From a bacterium (GTDB taxonomy: Bacteria > Actinomycetota > Acidimicrobiia > Acidimicrobiales > Ilumatobacteraceae), in assembly GCA_029978815.1 (NCBI GenBank), contig JAPOIQ010000044.1, positions 1 to 7,815 on the forward strand: 7,815 nucleotides of DNA. Direction: 5' to 3'. Under the pieces are notes generated by a model. It saw only the letters and a list, made by a program, of their open reading frames with translations. It ran no database searches and was not told where the DNA came from. Made by a program: the position numbers and the translations under genes. Shown in pieces: positions 1 through 6,447 of the stretch (its first letter is position 1; each line of letters starts with the position of its first letter).

Positions 1-1
1 C

Positions 2-991
2 TGGTTTTACACGCCGACAGATCATGGCGGACTTTCTCTCGCAGAGATGACATCTGCGCAGCACCGAATTGTGCATCGACTCCTCGCCACGGGACTCAGC
101 GCACCAGGTCATACGACTGCGTCGACGATCATGGGATTAGAGAATGTGCTTGATCGTGTCGAAGGTTTCTCCGTGTCATACGGACGGGAACGCGGTCGCG
201 ATCCTCTGCTGTATTGGCTGTCGGTTTTTGGCGATCCCAACTCGACAGATTGGTCTTGGCGTTTCGGAGGCCACCACGTCTCATTACATTTCGCCATCAG
301 ACAGAGCGAGGTTGTTTCTGCGACACCACTCTTTCTCGGTGCTGATCCAGCTAGTTCACAACTTCTCGGTCCACACCTTCTCCGACCCTTGGCAGATGCC
401 GAAGACATCGCACGCGAACTATTTCACTCGATGGACGAGGATCGTCGATCTCAGGCCCACCTTTCGCCACGAGCACCGGTCGACCTTCTCGGAGCGAACC
501 GCACTCGGCTCAATGAGGGAGACACCGTCATTCCTCTCAACGAGATCTGGCGCGGAAGGTTCGAGCATGCGACCGATGAGTTTCTTTTGAACGTGCACCA
601 TGCAGCAACCGGTAAAGCTGGGTGGACTCCAGAGGACGACGCTGCACTGGGCTTGTCAGCCACGCCGAAAGGCGTCGCCATCGCTGAATGTGGGCCTGCG
701 CAAGTAGGTCTGCTTCGTCAACTTCTTGGCGCGTACCTCGATCGCATTCACCCCTCCCTCGCCGATGGACAATGGCGACGAACCGAATCCCATCTTGCCG
801 ATTTTCGATTCTTATGGGCAGGAGGCATTGAACCTGGCGAACCGCACTACTACCGATTAGAGGGCGGGGGGATTCTCATCGAGTACGACAACTCCCAACG
901 AGATGTCAACCATGTCCACACGGTCTGGCGAGACCTGACAATGGACTTTGGAGGCGATCCTCTTGCGCAGCATTACCGGGACGATCACTAG
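2..991 (+). CDS. DUF3500 family protein, 5' end outside the window
   Basis: The reading frame is open from base 2. The first ATG in the window (47) is internal: the 15 codons before it, reading WFYTPTDHGGLSLAE, match the usual N-terminal region of DUF3500 proteins, a Trp-x-Tyr-x-Pro stretch followed by Gly-Leu and Met-Thr-x-x-Gln. The true start is therefore upstream. Two family blocks are visible: a Trp/His-rich block around visible residues 84-97 (WSWRFGGHHVSLHF), and a C-terminal block around 300-327 (NHVHTVWRD, then DFGGDPLAQHY). The 329 visible residues are close to the full length I recall for the family (about 335-390), so little is missing. Biochemical function is unknown; the conserved His and Trp residues could bind a metal or ligand, but that is speculation. 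No signal peptide can be judged because the start is absent. It ends with TAG and converges on dcd. Confidence 0.85.
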   Translation, partial: WFYTPTDHGGLSLAEMTSAQHRIVHRLLATGLSAPGHTTASTIMGLENVLDRVEGFSVSYGRERGRDPLLYWLSVFGDPNSTDWSWRFGGHHVSLHFAIRQSEVVSATPLFLGADPASSQLLGPHLLRPLADAEDIARELFHSMDEDRRSQAHLSPRAPVDLLGANRTRLNEGDTVIPLNEIWRGRFEHATDEFLLNVHHAATGKAGWTPEDDAALGLSATPKGVAIAECGPAQVGLLRQLLGAYLDRIHPSLADGQWRRTESHLADFRFLWAGGIEPGEPHYYRLEGGGILIEYDNSQRDVNHVHTVWRDLTMDFGGDPLAQHYRDDH

Positions 992-1010
992 CGTCGAACC
1001 GGGGTCGACG
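992..1010. terminator. Possible weak bidirectional hairpin between convergent genes
   Basis: A perfect 6-bp inverted repeat, CGTCGA (992-997) and TCGACG (1005-1010), with a 7-nt loop begins right after the DUF3500 stop codon and just before the dcd stop codon on the other strand. The position fits a shared terminator. Neither strand has a T-run after the stem, so it is not a canonical intrinsic terminator, and a 6-bp repeat can occur by chance. Confidence 0.25.
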
Positions 1011-1014
1011 AACC

Positions 1015-1590
1015 TCAGTCAGCGTTGAAGTTTTCGAAGTAACGACTCGGCGTAGGGCCACGTTGGCCTTGATACTTCGAACCGCGAGCACCTTTTCCGT
1101 AAGGGTTTTCTGCAGGTGTTGTCATCTGCATAAATGACACCTGTCCGATCTTCATTCCTGGATAGAGCGTGATCGGAAGCGATGCGACATTTGCCAACTC
1201 AAGCGTGATGTGACCATCAAACCCGGCATCGATAAATCCAGCGGTCGAATGAATGAGCAACCCAAGACGACCCAGACTCGACTTGCCTTCCACCCGGCCG
1301 ACAAGGTCGTCTGGAACGCCGACTCGCTCAAGAGTTGAACCGAGTACGAACTCGCCCGGGTGCAACATGAACGGCTCTGAGCCATCTTCGGGCATCTCAA
1401 CAAGTTCAGTCAGACCAGTCATATCGCGCTTGACATCAATAACACCGGCGGTGTGGTTACGGAATACTCGAAACAGGTGCGAAATACGAACATCAATTGA
1501 TGAAGGTTGCACGATCGCATCGTCATGTGGGTCAATGACGATACGACCACTGGAGATCTGTTCACGAATGGTCCGGTCAGACAAAATCAC
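1015..1590 (-). CDS. dcd: dCTP deaminase, probably bifunctional (dUMP-forming)
   Basis: A 191-residue cytosolic enzyme of pyrimidine nucleotide metabolism that deaminates dCTP to dUTP. In the mycobacterial type the same enzyme also hydrolyses the product to dUMP, supplying thymidylate synthesis while keeping dUTP low. Family motifs are intact: QPSSIDVR (28-35), [13 protein letters not shown] (76-88), [10 protein letters not shown] (101-110), HSTAGFID (114-121), [10 protein letters not shown] (126-135) with the expected catalytic Glu at 131, and the C-terminal lid [13 protein letters not shown] (171-183). Length and near-collinear motifs agree with the Mycobacterium tuberculosis enzyme as I remember it, which is why I favour the bifunctional type; that part is family knowledge, not visible proof. 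The start is GTG (1588-1590), with a weak Shine-Dalgarno TAAGG about 8 nt upstream. The protein begins [10 protein letters not shown], as expected for the family, so the start is well supported. Confidence 0.96.
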   Translation of the reverse strand: MILSDRTIREQISSGRIVIDPHDDAIVQPSSIDVRISHLFRVFRNHTAGVIDVKRDMTGLTELVEMPEDGSEPFMLHPGEFVLGSTLERVGVPDDLVGRVEGKSSLGRLGLLIHSTAGFIDAGFDGHITLELANVASLPITLYPGMKIGQVSFMQMTTPAENPYGKGARGSKYQGQRGPTPSRYFENFNAD

Positions 1591-1649
1591 GAACTGAACC
1601 TTAGTGCTCCGGCAGTGTCTCTACGTAGGGTCGCAGCCTGAAGTCCCGC

Positions 1650-1655
1650 TAATCT
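1650..1655 (+). promoter_or_regulatory. Possible -10 box for the tRNA-Gly gene
   Basis: TAATCT lies 10 nt before the tRNA 5' end and resembles a sigma70-type -10 element. No convincing -35 hexamer is found 16-18 nt upstream, so this rests on position and one hexamer only. Confidence 0.25.
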
Positions 1656-1665
1656 GAGCCCTTCT

Positions 1666-1736
1666 GCGGATGTAGTTCAATGGTAGAACATCAGCTTCCC
1701 AAGCTGAGAACGCGGGTTCGATTCCCGTCATCCGCT
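1666..1736 (+). tRNA. tRNA-Gly, anticodon CCC
   Basis: A complete 71-nt cloverleaf can be drawn. The acceptor stem GCGGATG/CATCCGC has 7 pairs with T as discriminator base; the D stem is GTTC/GAAC. The anticodon stem TCAGC/GCTGA encloses the loop TTCCCAA, giving anticodon CCC, which reads GGG glycine codons. A short variable loop follows, then a T arm whose loop is TTCGATT. The 3' CCA is not encoded (the next bases are CTCA), so it must be added by nucleotidyltransferase. The gene stands alone between dcd and the lipoprotein gene, both on the opposite strand. Confidence 0.97.
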
Positions 1737-1759
1737 CTCAGTATCGCTCGCTAACGACG

Positions 1760-2575
1760 TCAACACGCAGGGTGAAGCGAGGTTCGGACATCACCTGCGG
1801 ACAGTGCGATCACGACGACATCCTCTGGATCTGCTGTCACGGCATCCTCATTCGTGAATGAATCAGTCGTCGATCGAACCTCGAGTCTGACGCCTCGGAA
1901 CATCCCGGTCGAGTACATGCCACATCCGACGGGCTCAACCGTCATTGCCGACCGGTAGCCCGACCATCGACTACCGACACCGAGCCCTTCAACGGTGACG
2001 AGTTCGCTCGTGCTTCCACGATGTGTCCACCCGGTAAATACCATTTCATCGCTGCTCTCACCCGCACTTTCAACACAGAGACCTACACCAAAGCAGGTCT
2101 CTCGCCCGAGCACATCGATGAACAGATAGTCACCGTTTCGATCAATGAACTCACCGCTTTCACTTTCAGTAAATCGGCGCATTGTGTCAGACTCGGGAAT
2201 CCCGAACACTTCGCTTAATAGCGAGATGACATCGTCAGCATCATCACCAAACCGATGATCACCAACCCCATATCTGCTGAGGATCAGCGCTTCGTCGTCG
2301 ACCACGGGCACGGGAGGGACAGGGGTCGTTGTCGTCGTGACGATCTGCGTTCGCTCACCAGTTCGGTCGGAAGCGTTGGCACTGTCATCCTCAATTTCGG
2401 AAGTCTCGGTAGCCAGGGGTGACGAGGTCGTTGGCGTGCTGGCCTCGACCACCGTCGTCGACGTCGCAGATGTGGCTTCACCTTCAGCTAGTGGAACGTC
2501 ACTTCCGCCGCATGAAGCACAGGCGATTGCCAGCAACGCCGCCATCGCAATGCTGGTAGATCCCGAGAACTTCAC
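1760..2575 (-). CDS. Putative secreted lipoprotein of unknown function
   Basis: I chose the GTG at 2573-2575, giving 271 residues, because it starts a compact export signal (MKFSGSTSIA, then a hydrophobic run ending ACASC at 18-22). The open frame extends to an alternative GTG at 2606-2608, which adds 11 residues; neither start has a good ribosome site. The lipidated Cys is probably Cys22 (followed by GGS), less likely Cys19. Residues 35-90 are a Thr/Ser/Pro-rich linker. The globular part (about 95-271) has a GVGDHRFGDDADDVISLL stretch and a later EGLGVGSRW stretch, resembling a repeated Gly/Phe-Gly motif I recall from uncharacterised actinobacterial exported proteins. Mature cysteines 161, 167, 218 and the last residue, 271, are even in number and could form two disulfides. 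It lies 19-52 nt after the L,D-transpeptidase stop codon, so it is probably co-transcribed and works in the cell envelope. Its molecular function is not recognised. Confidence 0.75.
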   Translation of the reverse strand: MKFSGSTSIAMAALLAIACASCGGSDVPLAEGEATSATSTTVVEASTPTTSSPLATETSEIEDDSANASDRTGERTQIVTTTTTPVPPVPVVDDEALILSRYGVGDHRFGDDADDVISLLSEVFGIPESDTMRRFTESESGEFIDRNGDYLFIDVLGRETCFGVGLCVESAGESSDEMVFTGWTHRGSTSELVTVEGLGVGSRWSGYRSAMTVEPVGCGMYSTGMFRGVRLEVRSTTDSFTNEDAVTADPEDVVVIALSAGDVRTSLHPAC

Positions 2576-2627
2576 CCCATCACTTTCGCAGACGCGCCGG
2601 CCGATCACACGACGCGATCAAGCACCC

Positions 2628-3530
2628 TCATCGAGGAATTGATCCGTGCACCCAAACCGGAGTGCCCATCGGCATGAGCTCCTCTTCCCAGATCCAATCC
2701 ATCGCCGGGGTACTCACCCGCACGCAACCATGCGAGGCCGGATAATTCGGAATCGATCCGGAACCGTGAACGGCGATCCCACCATTGAAATATTTCGGCC
2801 GATAAATCGAGCCAAGATCACCATCCCACCAACCCTCAGCGCGCTCGCGATCAACTTTGAACAAACCAGGATCGGTAATGGAGTCGCCTTCTTCAATCTT
2901 GGCTGGATCGTTTTGATTTGGTTCGGAGTACGGAATCTCTGAGCCAGTGGACACATTGAGCACCCACTCCGTCACACCATCGATGACGAAGAACCCCAGC
3001 TGGAGCGATTTATCAATCTCGACCAGTGTCCCACGATCGCTCCGAGCCTGCGGCCGAGTCGTTGCAGTCGACAGCGCCTCCGCAGTGGATTCGTCAACAG
3101 ATGAAGTTGCCGGAAGCCCAAAGTATTTCTGCGCCGCCATCACTGCCTGACGAGTTGTCAAACCAAAAATCCCGTCAGTCGATTGCACCCAAAATCCAAG
3201 CTCGAGCAATCGTTCCTGAAGGCGAGCAGTCTCCTCTCCATCTTCTCGACCAACTGCACTGAGGGGTTCGGCCATCGCCGAGACGGCTACCGGCTCTTGT
3301 TCAAATGTTGGCAGGACGGTGGTGCTCGACGATGTCGTCGTGGTTGCTCGAGCAACAGTTGTTGTCGGAAGATCTCGAGGCAATGACAGCGTCGTTGTCG
3401 TCGCCGCACTTTCGGTGTAGTCAGCAGTCAATCCACCCGATGCCGAAGAGGTAGTTGCGCACCCAGCGACCAATGGCAATGCAGCAGCTGACAGCATCAG
3501 CGCTGCATACGTCCATCGAGTGTGTGTCAT
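2628..3530 (-). CDS. Lipid-anchored L,D-transpeptidase with peptidoglycan-binding domain
   Basis: A 300-residue exported enzyme expected to form 3-3 peptidoglycan cross-links, or attach molecules to stem peptides, outside the membrane. Order of parts: signal peptide with lipobox VAGC and lipidated Cys24; a Thr/Ser-rich linker (about 25-80) with several TTTT runs; a PG_binding_1 domain (about 94-155) with the typical LQERLLELGF and DGIFGLTTRQAV; and a YkuD catalytic domain (about 168-297). The catalytic signature is complete: His255-Gly-Ser-Gly, then SHGCVR at 266-271 with nucleophile Cys269, His267 and Arg271. The ATG start (3528-3530) gives the signal peptide directly and has GGGAG three bases upstream, a rather short spacing. 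It follows gluQ by 46 nt and precedes the second lipoprotein gene, suggesting a transcription unit. Being a YkuD enzyme, it would be expected to resist most penicillins but not carbapenems. Confidence 0.93.
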   Translation of the reverse strand: MTHTRWTYAALMLSAAALPLVAGCATTSSASGGLTADYTESAATTTTLSLPRDLPTTTVARATTTTSSSTTVLPTFEQEPVAVSAMAEPLSAVGREDGEETARLQERLLELGFWVQSTDGIFGLTTRQAVMAAQKYFGLPATSSVDESTAEALSTATTRPQARSDRGTLVEIDKSLQLGFFVIDGVTEWVLNVSTGSEIPYSEPNQNDPAKIEEGDSITDPGLFKVDRERAEGWWDGDLGSIYRPKYFNGGIAVHGSGSIPNYPASHGCVRVSTPAMDWIWEEELMPMGTPVWVHGSIPR

Positions 3531-3576
3531 TCACTCCCACAGTACAGAGAGCGTTAAATCATGTTGCGGAATCAGC

Positions 3577-4512
3577 CTAAGAATCAACTGCAAGGTCGAA
3601 GGCTGAGAGATACATCGGTTCTCGACTGAGTCGAGCGAGCGACCAATGCGCCGACCATTCAGCAAACGGGTCTGAATCACTCTTGACAGGTTGACACCCG
3701 ATGCTCTGAGCAATCGCATCCCGAACTGAGTTCACGGTCTCTCCACGTTTAAGAAGTTCACGCAGAGTAATTGCGCCGTCACGTTTCGCGAGCCTGCTTC
3801 CCATTTCGCCAAGCACAAGAGGAACATGTGCGTATTCGGGGGTGGGGAGACCTAATAGGTGTTGTAGATGCATCTGCCGAGGAGTTGAGGACAACAAGTC
3901 ATCGCCTCGCACCACCTGATCAATACCTTGGGCAGCGTCATCGACGACCACCGCCAAGTTGTAGGCAGGGACGCCATCGGAGCGAGCCAACACCACATCG
4001 TCGATCCCACCTACGAACCGTCCAGCTACAAGGTCATTCACCACATACGTCTCACCTGATGTTCGCAGGCGCAGCGCAGGCTGACGGCCTTCTGCTTCGC
4101 GTTCCGCCCGCTGGCTTGCGGTGAGGTCACGGCAGGTGCCTGGGTACGCCCCGTCCGGAAGATTTCCATGCGGAGCTCGTGCAGCTGCCTCTATCTCGGC
4201 GCGGATCTCACGTCGACTGCAATAACAGGGGTAGGCATCACCGCTGTCAGTGAGTTGAGAAATTGCCTGCCGGTAGAGCTCGAACCGCTCCGACTGCCGG
4301 ACGATCTGGCGGGAAGTCGTCACCCCGATAGCCGCAAGGTCCTCAATTTGACGATCTTCAAAATCGGAGGACGCGGTCACGAGGTCAAGATCCTCCATTC
4401 GGATGATGAATTCGCGCCCTGTTGTTCGCGCAAGGAGGGCAGCGACAAGTGCCGTGCGCAAATTCCCAAGGTGGAGATCACCTGTCGGTGAAGGTGCGAA
4501 GCGGCCTGCCAT
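3577..4512 (-). CDS. gluQ: Glutamyl-Q tRNA(Asp) synthetase
   Basis: A 311-residue paralogue of the glutamyl-tRNA synthetase catalytic core that activates glutamate and attaches it to queuosine at position 34 of tRNA-Asp, without the anticodon-binding domain of GltX. The class I signature FAPSPTGDLHLGNL (5-18, HLGN at 14-17) and the KMSKS-like loop LAKRDGA (241-247) are present. Between them are PAYNLAVVVDD (182-192) and RGDDLL (202-207). The zinc site typical of GluQ (Cys-x-Cys, later Tyr-x3-Cys) is intact as Cys96, Cys98, Tyr123 and Cys127. Length about 310 fits GluQ and not GltX (about 480). I chose ATG 4510-4512 because homologues begin just before the RFAPSPTG motif. The frame stays open for 45 further codons, but that extension is not conserved-looking and overlaps the opposite HNH gene. 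No strong ribosome site is seen. Confidence 0.93.
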   Translation of the reverse strand: MAGRFAPSPTGDLHLGNLRTALVAALLARTTGREFIIRMEDLDLVTASSDFEDRQIEDLAAIGVTTSRQIVRQSERFELYRQAISQLTDSGDAYPCYCSRREIRAEIEAAARAPHGNLPDGAYPGTCRDLTASQRAEREAEGRQPALRLRTSGETYVVNDLVAGRFVGGIDDVVLARSDGVPAYNLAVVVDDAAQGIDQVVRGDDLLSSTPRQMHLQHLLGLPTPEYAHVPLVLGEMGSRLAKRDGAITLRELLKRGETVNSVRDAIAQSIGCQPVKSDSDPFAEWSAHWSLARLSREPMYLSAFDLAVDS

Positions 4513-4529
4513 TGCACCATTCTTGTCAT

Positions 4530-4937
4530 ATGAGCCGATCGCATTCAGCGACAGAACATCATCGCGGTCGGCAGCCGAACCGCCGTGAACGAATGGCGAT
4601 GATTCTCCAACGCGACGGTAATGACTGTGTCTGGTGCCGCCGCACATTTGACGACCGCCACGTTGTACCCACCACCGAGCATCTCGTTCCGAGAATAAAG
4701 GGCGGACCGAGTTGGATTGAGAACGAGGTTGCAGCCTGCAAGCGCTGCAATAACGAACGCGGTCATCGAACCCTCGGCGAGTTCGCTGACGAATGTGAAG
4801 GCCTCGCCCGTGAGCCCGACGTCGAGAGAATCATCCGATCACTTGAATCGTTGCAAGCTGTGATCACATCACGCGGCGGCCAACGAAGGGCTCGGCCCTA
4901 CGTTGCAACGCAACTTCGGCGACTTCGGCGTCGATAG
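4530..4937 (+). CDS. HNH endonuclease-like protein
   Basis: A 135-residue protein with a zinc-framed HNH fold: Cys33-x2-Cys36, the first His in TTEHLVP (His51), the central Asn at 65 (WIENEVAAC), and Cys70-x2-Cys73 followed by NNERGH, with His79 as a candidate last HNH residue. Such domains cut or nick DNA with one metal ion. Small stand-alone versions are common in actinobacteria and mostly uncharacterised, with roles in restriction, repair or mobile DNA. The N-terminal 30 residues and the C-terminal tail (115-135) are rich in Arg, fitting nucleic-acid binding. I chose ATG 4530-4532, which leaves 17 nt to the divergent gluQ start; the frame also has ATGs at 4593 and 4599, and an open extension back to 4422 antisense to gluQ that I regard as non-coding. 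No restriction methylase, terminase or transposase lies nearby, so its target is unknown. Confidence 0.82.
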   Translation: MSRSHSATEHHRGRQPNRRERMAMILQRDGNDCVWCRRTFDDRHVVPTTEHLVPRIKGGPSWIENEVAACKRCNNERGHRTLGEFADECEGLAREPDVERIIRSLESLQAVITSRGGQRRARPYVATQLRRLRRR

Positions 4938-4956
4938 CCCAGAGACAAGAATGCTG

Positions 4957-4992
4957 GCGACATTGCGAGAGATGATGTCGTAATCTCGCAAT
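4957..4992 (+). promoter_or_regulatory. Overlapping alternative stem-loops upstream of the zinc-ribbon gene
   Basis: ATTGCGAGA (4962-4970) and TCTCGCAAT (4984-4992) form a perfect 9-bp inverted repeat with a 13-nt loop. A second repeat, CGACAT (4958-4963) with ATGTCG (4975-4980), extendable by G-T pairs, uses some of the same bases, so the two hairpins exclude each other. They lie between the HNH stop codon and the ATG at 5046. No T-run follows, so this is not an obvious terminator; an operator or a folded leader is possible, as is chance. Confidence 0.3.
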
Positions 4993-5045
4993 ATGCGCGG
5001 GTGCAGCACCCCATTTCTGTGTCGGCAACGACGACAGGTCGAGAA

Positions 5046-6446
5046 ATGATCTGCCCTGCTTGCGGTTCAACACCACCGGCTGACGCAGCATTTTGTAACG
5101 GTTGCGGGCATGCGATGAGCGATGCCCCAACTCAAGTGACCGAAGCGATCACTTCTGAGTCACCCGCAGTGAATGGCGATGAGGACGATGGTGACCGAAC
5201 CGGTGAACTACCTGTCGTTATTGATACAGCATCCGATGATCTTGATGAGCTTGCCCTCACCCGGCTTCATGATTCGATTCAGACCGAAGAGCTGAGACAC
5301 ACCATCCAGATCTCAGCCACTGAAGAGCCCGCCTTTCAGTCGCAGGTTGTTTGGGCAGATGATGAACGCCCATTCGACGACACCATCGATGACCTTCCAG
5401 CTGGTGGAATTTCCATCGATACTTCGGCTGCAACCGAAATAATCCCAATCGATCATGAACCTCCGACCCCATCGTCTGGTTCGCCGACAATCGCAGCAGC
5501 TGCCGCGATTGAAGAGCCGACAGCTCTGATGAACCCCCAACTCACCGTCACCTCATTTATTGGAATCGTCGCCGCAGTCGTCACATTGATCGCCTTGACA
5601 GCAGACATTCTCAGCATCACCACCTCCGCCGGAGCAGAGTTTGCTGACGTTGCAAACGCAGTTGGTTTCCGAACAGGAACCTGGCATCTCGACAACCTTG
5701 GCTCAAACCTCATCGCTATCGGACTTTTAGGAGCACTCGGTCTCGCGGTGGGAGCGGTCGGGACCATCATCGGGCGGCCTTGGGGACCCGGACTCGTCGG
5801 AGGAAGCGGACTGTCCGTTTTAGGCACGACCGCTCTCACCATTGGGCTCGTTGAGTTCCCCGTACGGGCCGCACAGAATTTTGCAGCAAGTGCCTCGGGT
5901 GAGTTCACGATCGACATCACGCGAGATCTTGGATACTGGGCGCTCTTTGCCGCAGCTGGTGTGGGTCTCATCGCTTTTTTCGCCTCGATGAATGATCTTC
6001 TAGTCGATCGTCAGGCCGGTCTTAATCCGTACATCCACGCTCTCGGCGCGCTCGCCGTTGTGATCGCCGCGGTCGCTCCATTGGTGCCAATCGCGAATTC
6101 TTCATGGTCGGTGAATTGGCTCCTCAACAGTGTCGAGGGCTGGCCGAATGAGTTGATGATTGGTCGCCTCGTTCAACTCGGTGCGTTGGCGGTTGGTGGA
6201 CTTCTTGGCTTTCTTTCTGTGCGCCCAACTGGTCTCGCTCTTGCGTTCGGGGCGGTATTCCCAGCGGCAATGCTGACGATGTCGACGTGGCTCGGACTGG
6301 GGACGCTGTCGATTGCACCTGGGTATCGCAATCCTGGTGGCGTTGCTGGAACCACCACCAATCTCCTAGTTGGTGCATCGATTGGAAGTGTTGTCGTTCT
6401 CGCCGTTGCCATCGCAATGGCGTGGGACTCACACCATCGAGAGTGA
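5046..6446 (+). CDS. Double zinc-ribbon polytopic membrane protein of unknown function
   Basis: A 466-residue protein in three parts. Residues 1-22 form a zinc ribbon with two Cys-x2-Cys pairs (MICPACG and FCNGCG: Cys3, Cys6, Cys17, Cys20). Residues 23-165 are a long, Asp/Glu-rich, probably disordered linker. Residues 166-461 hold about eight hydrophobic segments (near 168-190, 219-241, 247-270, 297-315, 328-349, 374-392, 395-415, 438-460) with short loops. The tail WDSHHRE is polar. I chose ATG 5046-5048 because zinc-ribbon proteins of this kind start directly at the first Cys pair; the frame also offers a GTG at 5001, adding 15 residues. A weak AGG lies about 9 nt before the ATG. The architecture suggests a cytoplasmic metal-binding head, a tether and a membrane domain, but I do not recognise the membrane family, and no transporter or enzyme motif is evident. 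Confidence 0.85.
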   Translation: MICPACGSTPPADAAFCNGCGHAMSDAPTQVTEAITSESPAVNGDEDDGDRTGELPVVIDTASDDLDELALTRLHDSIQTEELRHTIQISATEEPAFQSQVVWADDERPFDDTIDDLPAGGISIDTSAATEIIPIDHEPPTPSSGSPTIAAAAAIEEPTALMNPQLTVTSFIGIVAAVVTLIALTADILSITTSAGAEFADVANAVGFRTGTWHLDNLGSNLIAIGLLGALGLAVGAVGTIIGRPWGPGLVGGSGLSVLGTTALTIGLVEFPVRAAQNFAASASGEFTIDITRDLGYWALFAAAGVGLIAFFASMNDLLVDRQAGLNPYIHALGALAVVIAAVAPLVPIANSSWSVNWLLNSVEGWPNELMIGRLVQLGALAVGGLLGFLSVRPTGLALAFGAVFPAAMLTMSTWLGLGTLSIAPGYRNPGGVAGTTTNLLVGASIGSVVVLAVAIAMAWDSHHRE

Positions 6447-6447
6447 G

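Noticed and set aside
144..590. 148-codon frame overlapping the DUF3500 gene on the same strand
   Set aside because: The DUF3500 frame carries family motifs throughout this span; the other frame has none.
1747..1781. CTCGCT (1747-1752) with AGCGAG (1776-1781) as a terminator downstream of the tRNA
   Set aside because: Only 6 bp with a 23-nt loop, no T-run, and half of it lies inside the coding end of the lipoprotein gene.
3300..3420. GTCGTC/GTTGTTG-type simple repeats, also near 2320-2345
   Set aside because: They encode the Thr-rich linkers of the two lipoproteins and are explained by codon use, not by a separate repeat element.
4422..4529. N-terminal extension of the HNH frame back to 4422
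   Set aside because: It would run antisense over the conserved start of gluQ (FAPSPTG...HLGN), and the extension has no recognisable homology; the ATG at 4530 is preferred.
4513..4647. 45-codon upstream extension of gluQ
   Set aside because: GluQ proteins start just before the RFAPSPTG motif, and the extension is antisense to the HNH gene.
5001..5045. GTG start for the zinc-ribbon protein
   Set aside because: Proteins of this type begin directly at the first Cys-x2-Cys pair; the 15 extra residues look like untranslated leader.
5453..5971. 172-codon open frame on the - strand inside the zinc-ribbon membrane gene
   Set aside because: It is antisense to a well-supported coding region, has a low-complexity Pro/Ala/Ser composition, and shows no motif; it is a shadow of codon bias.
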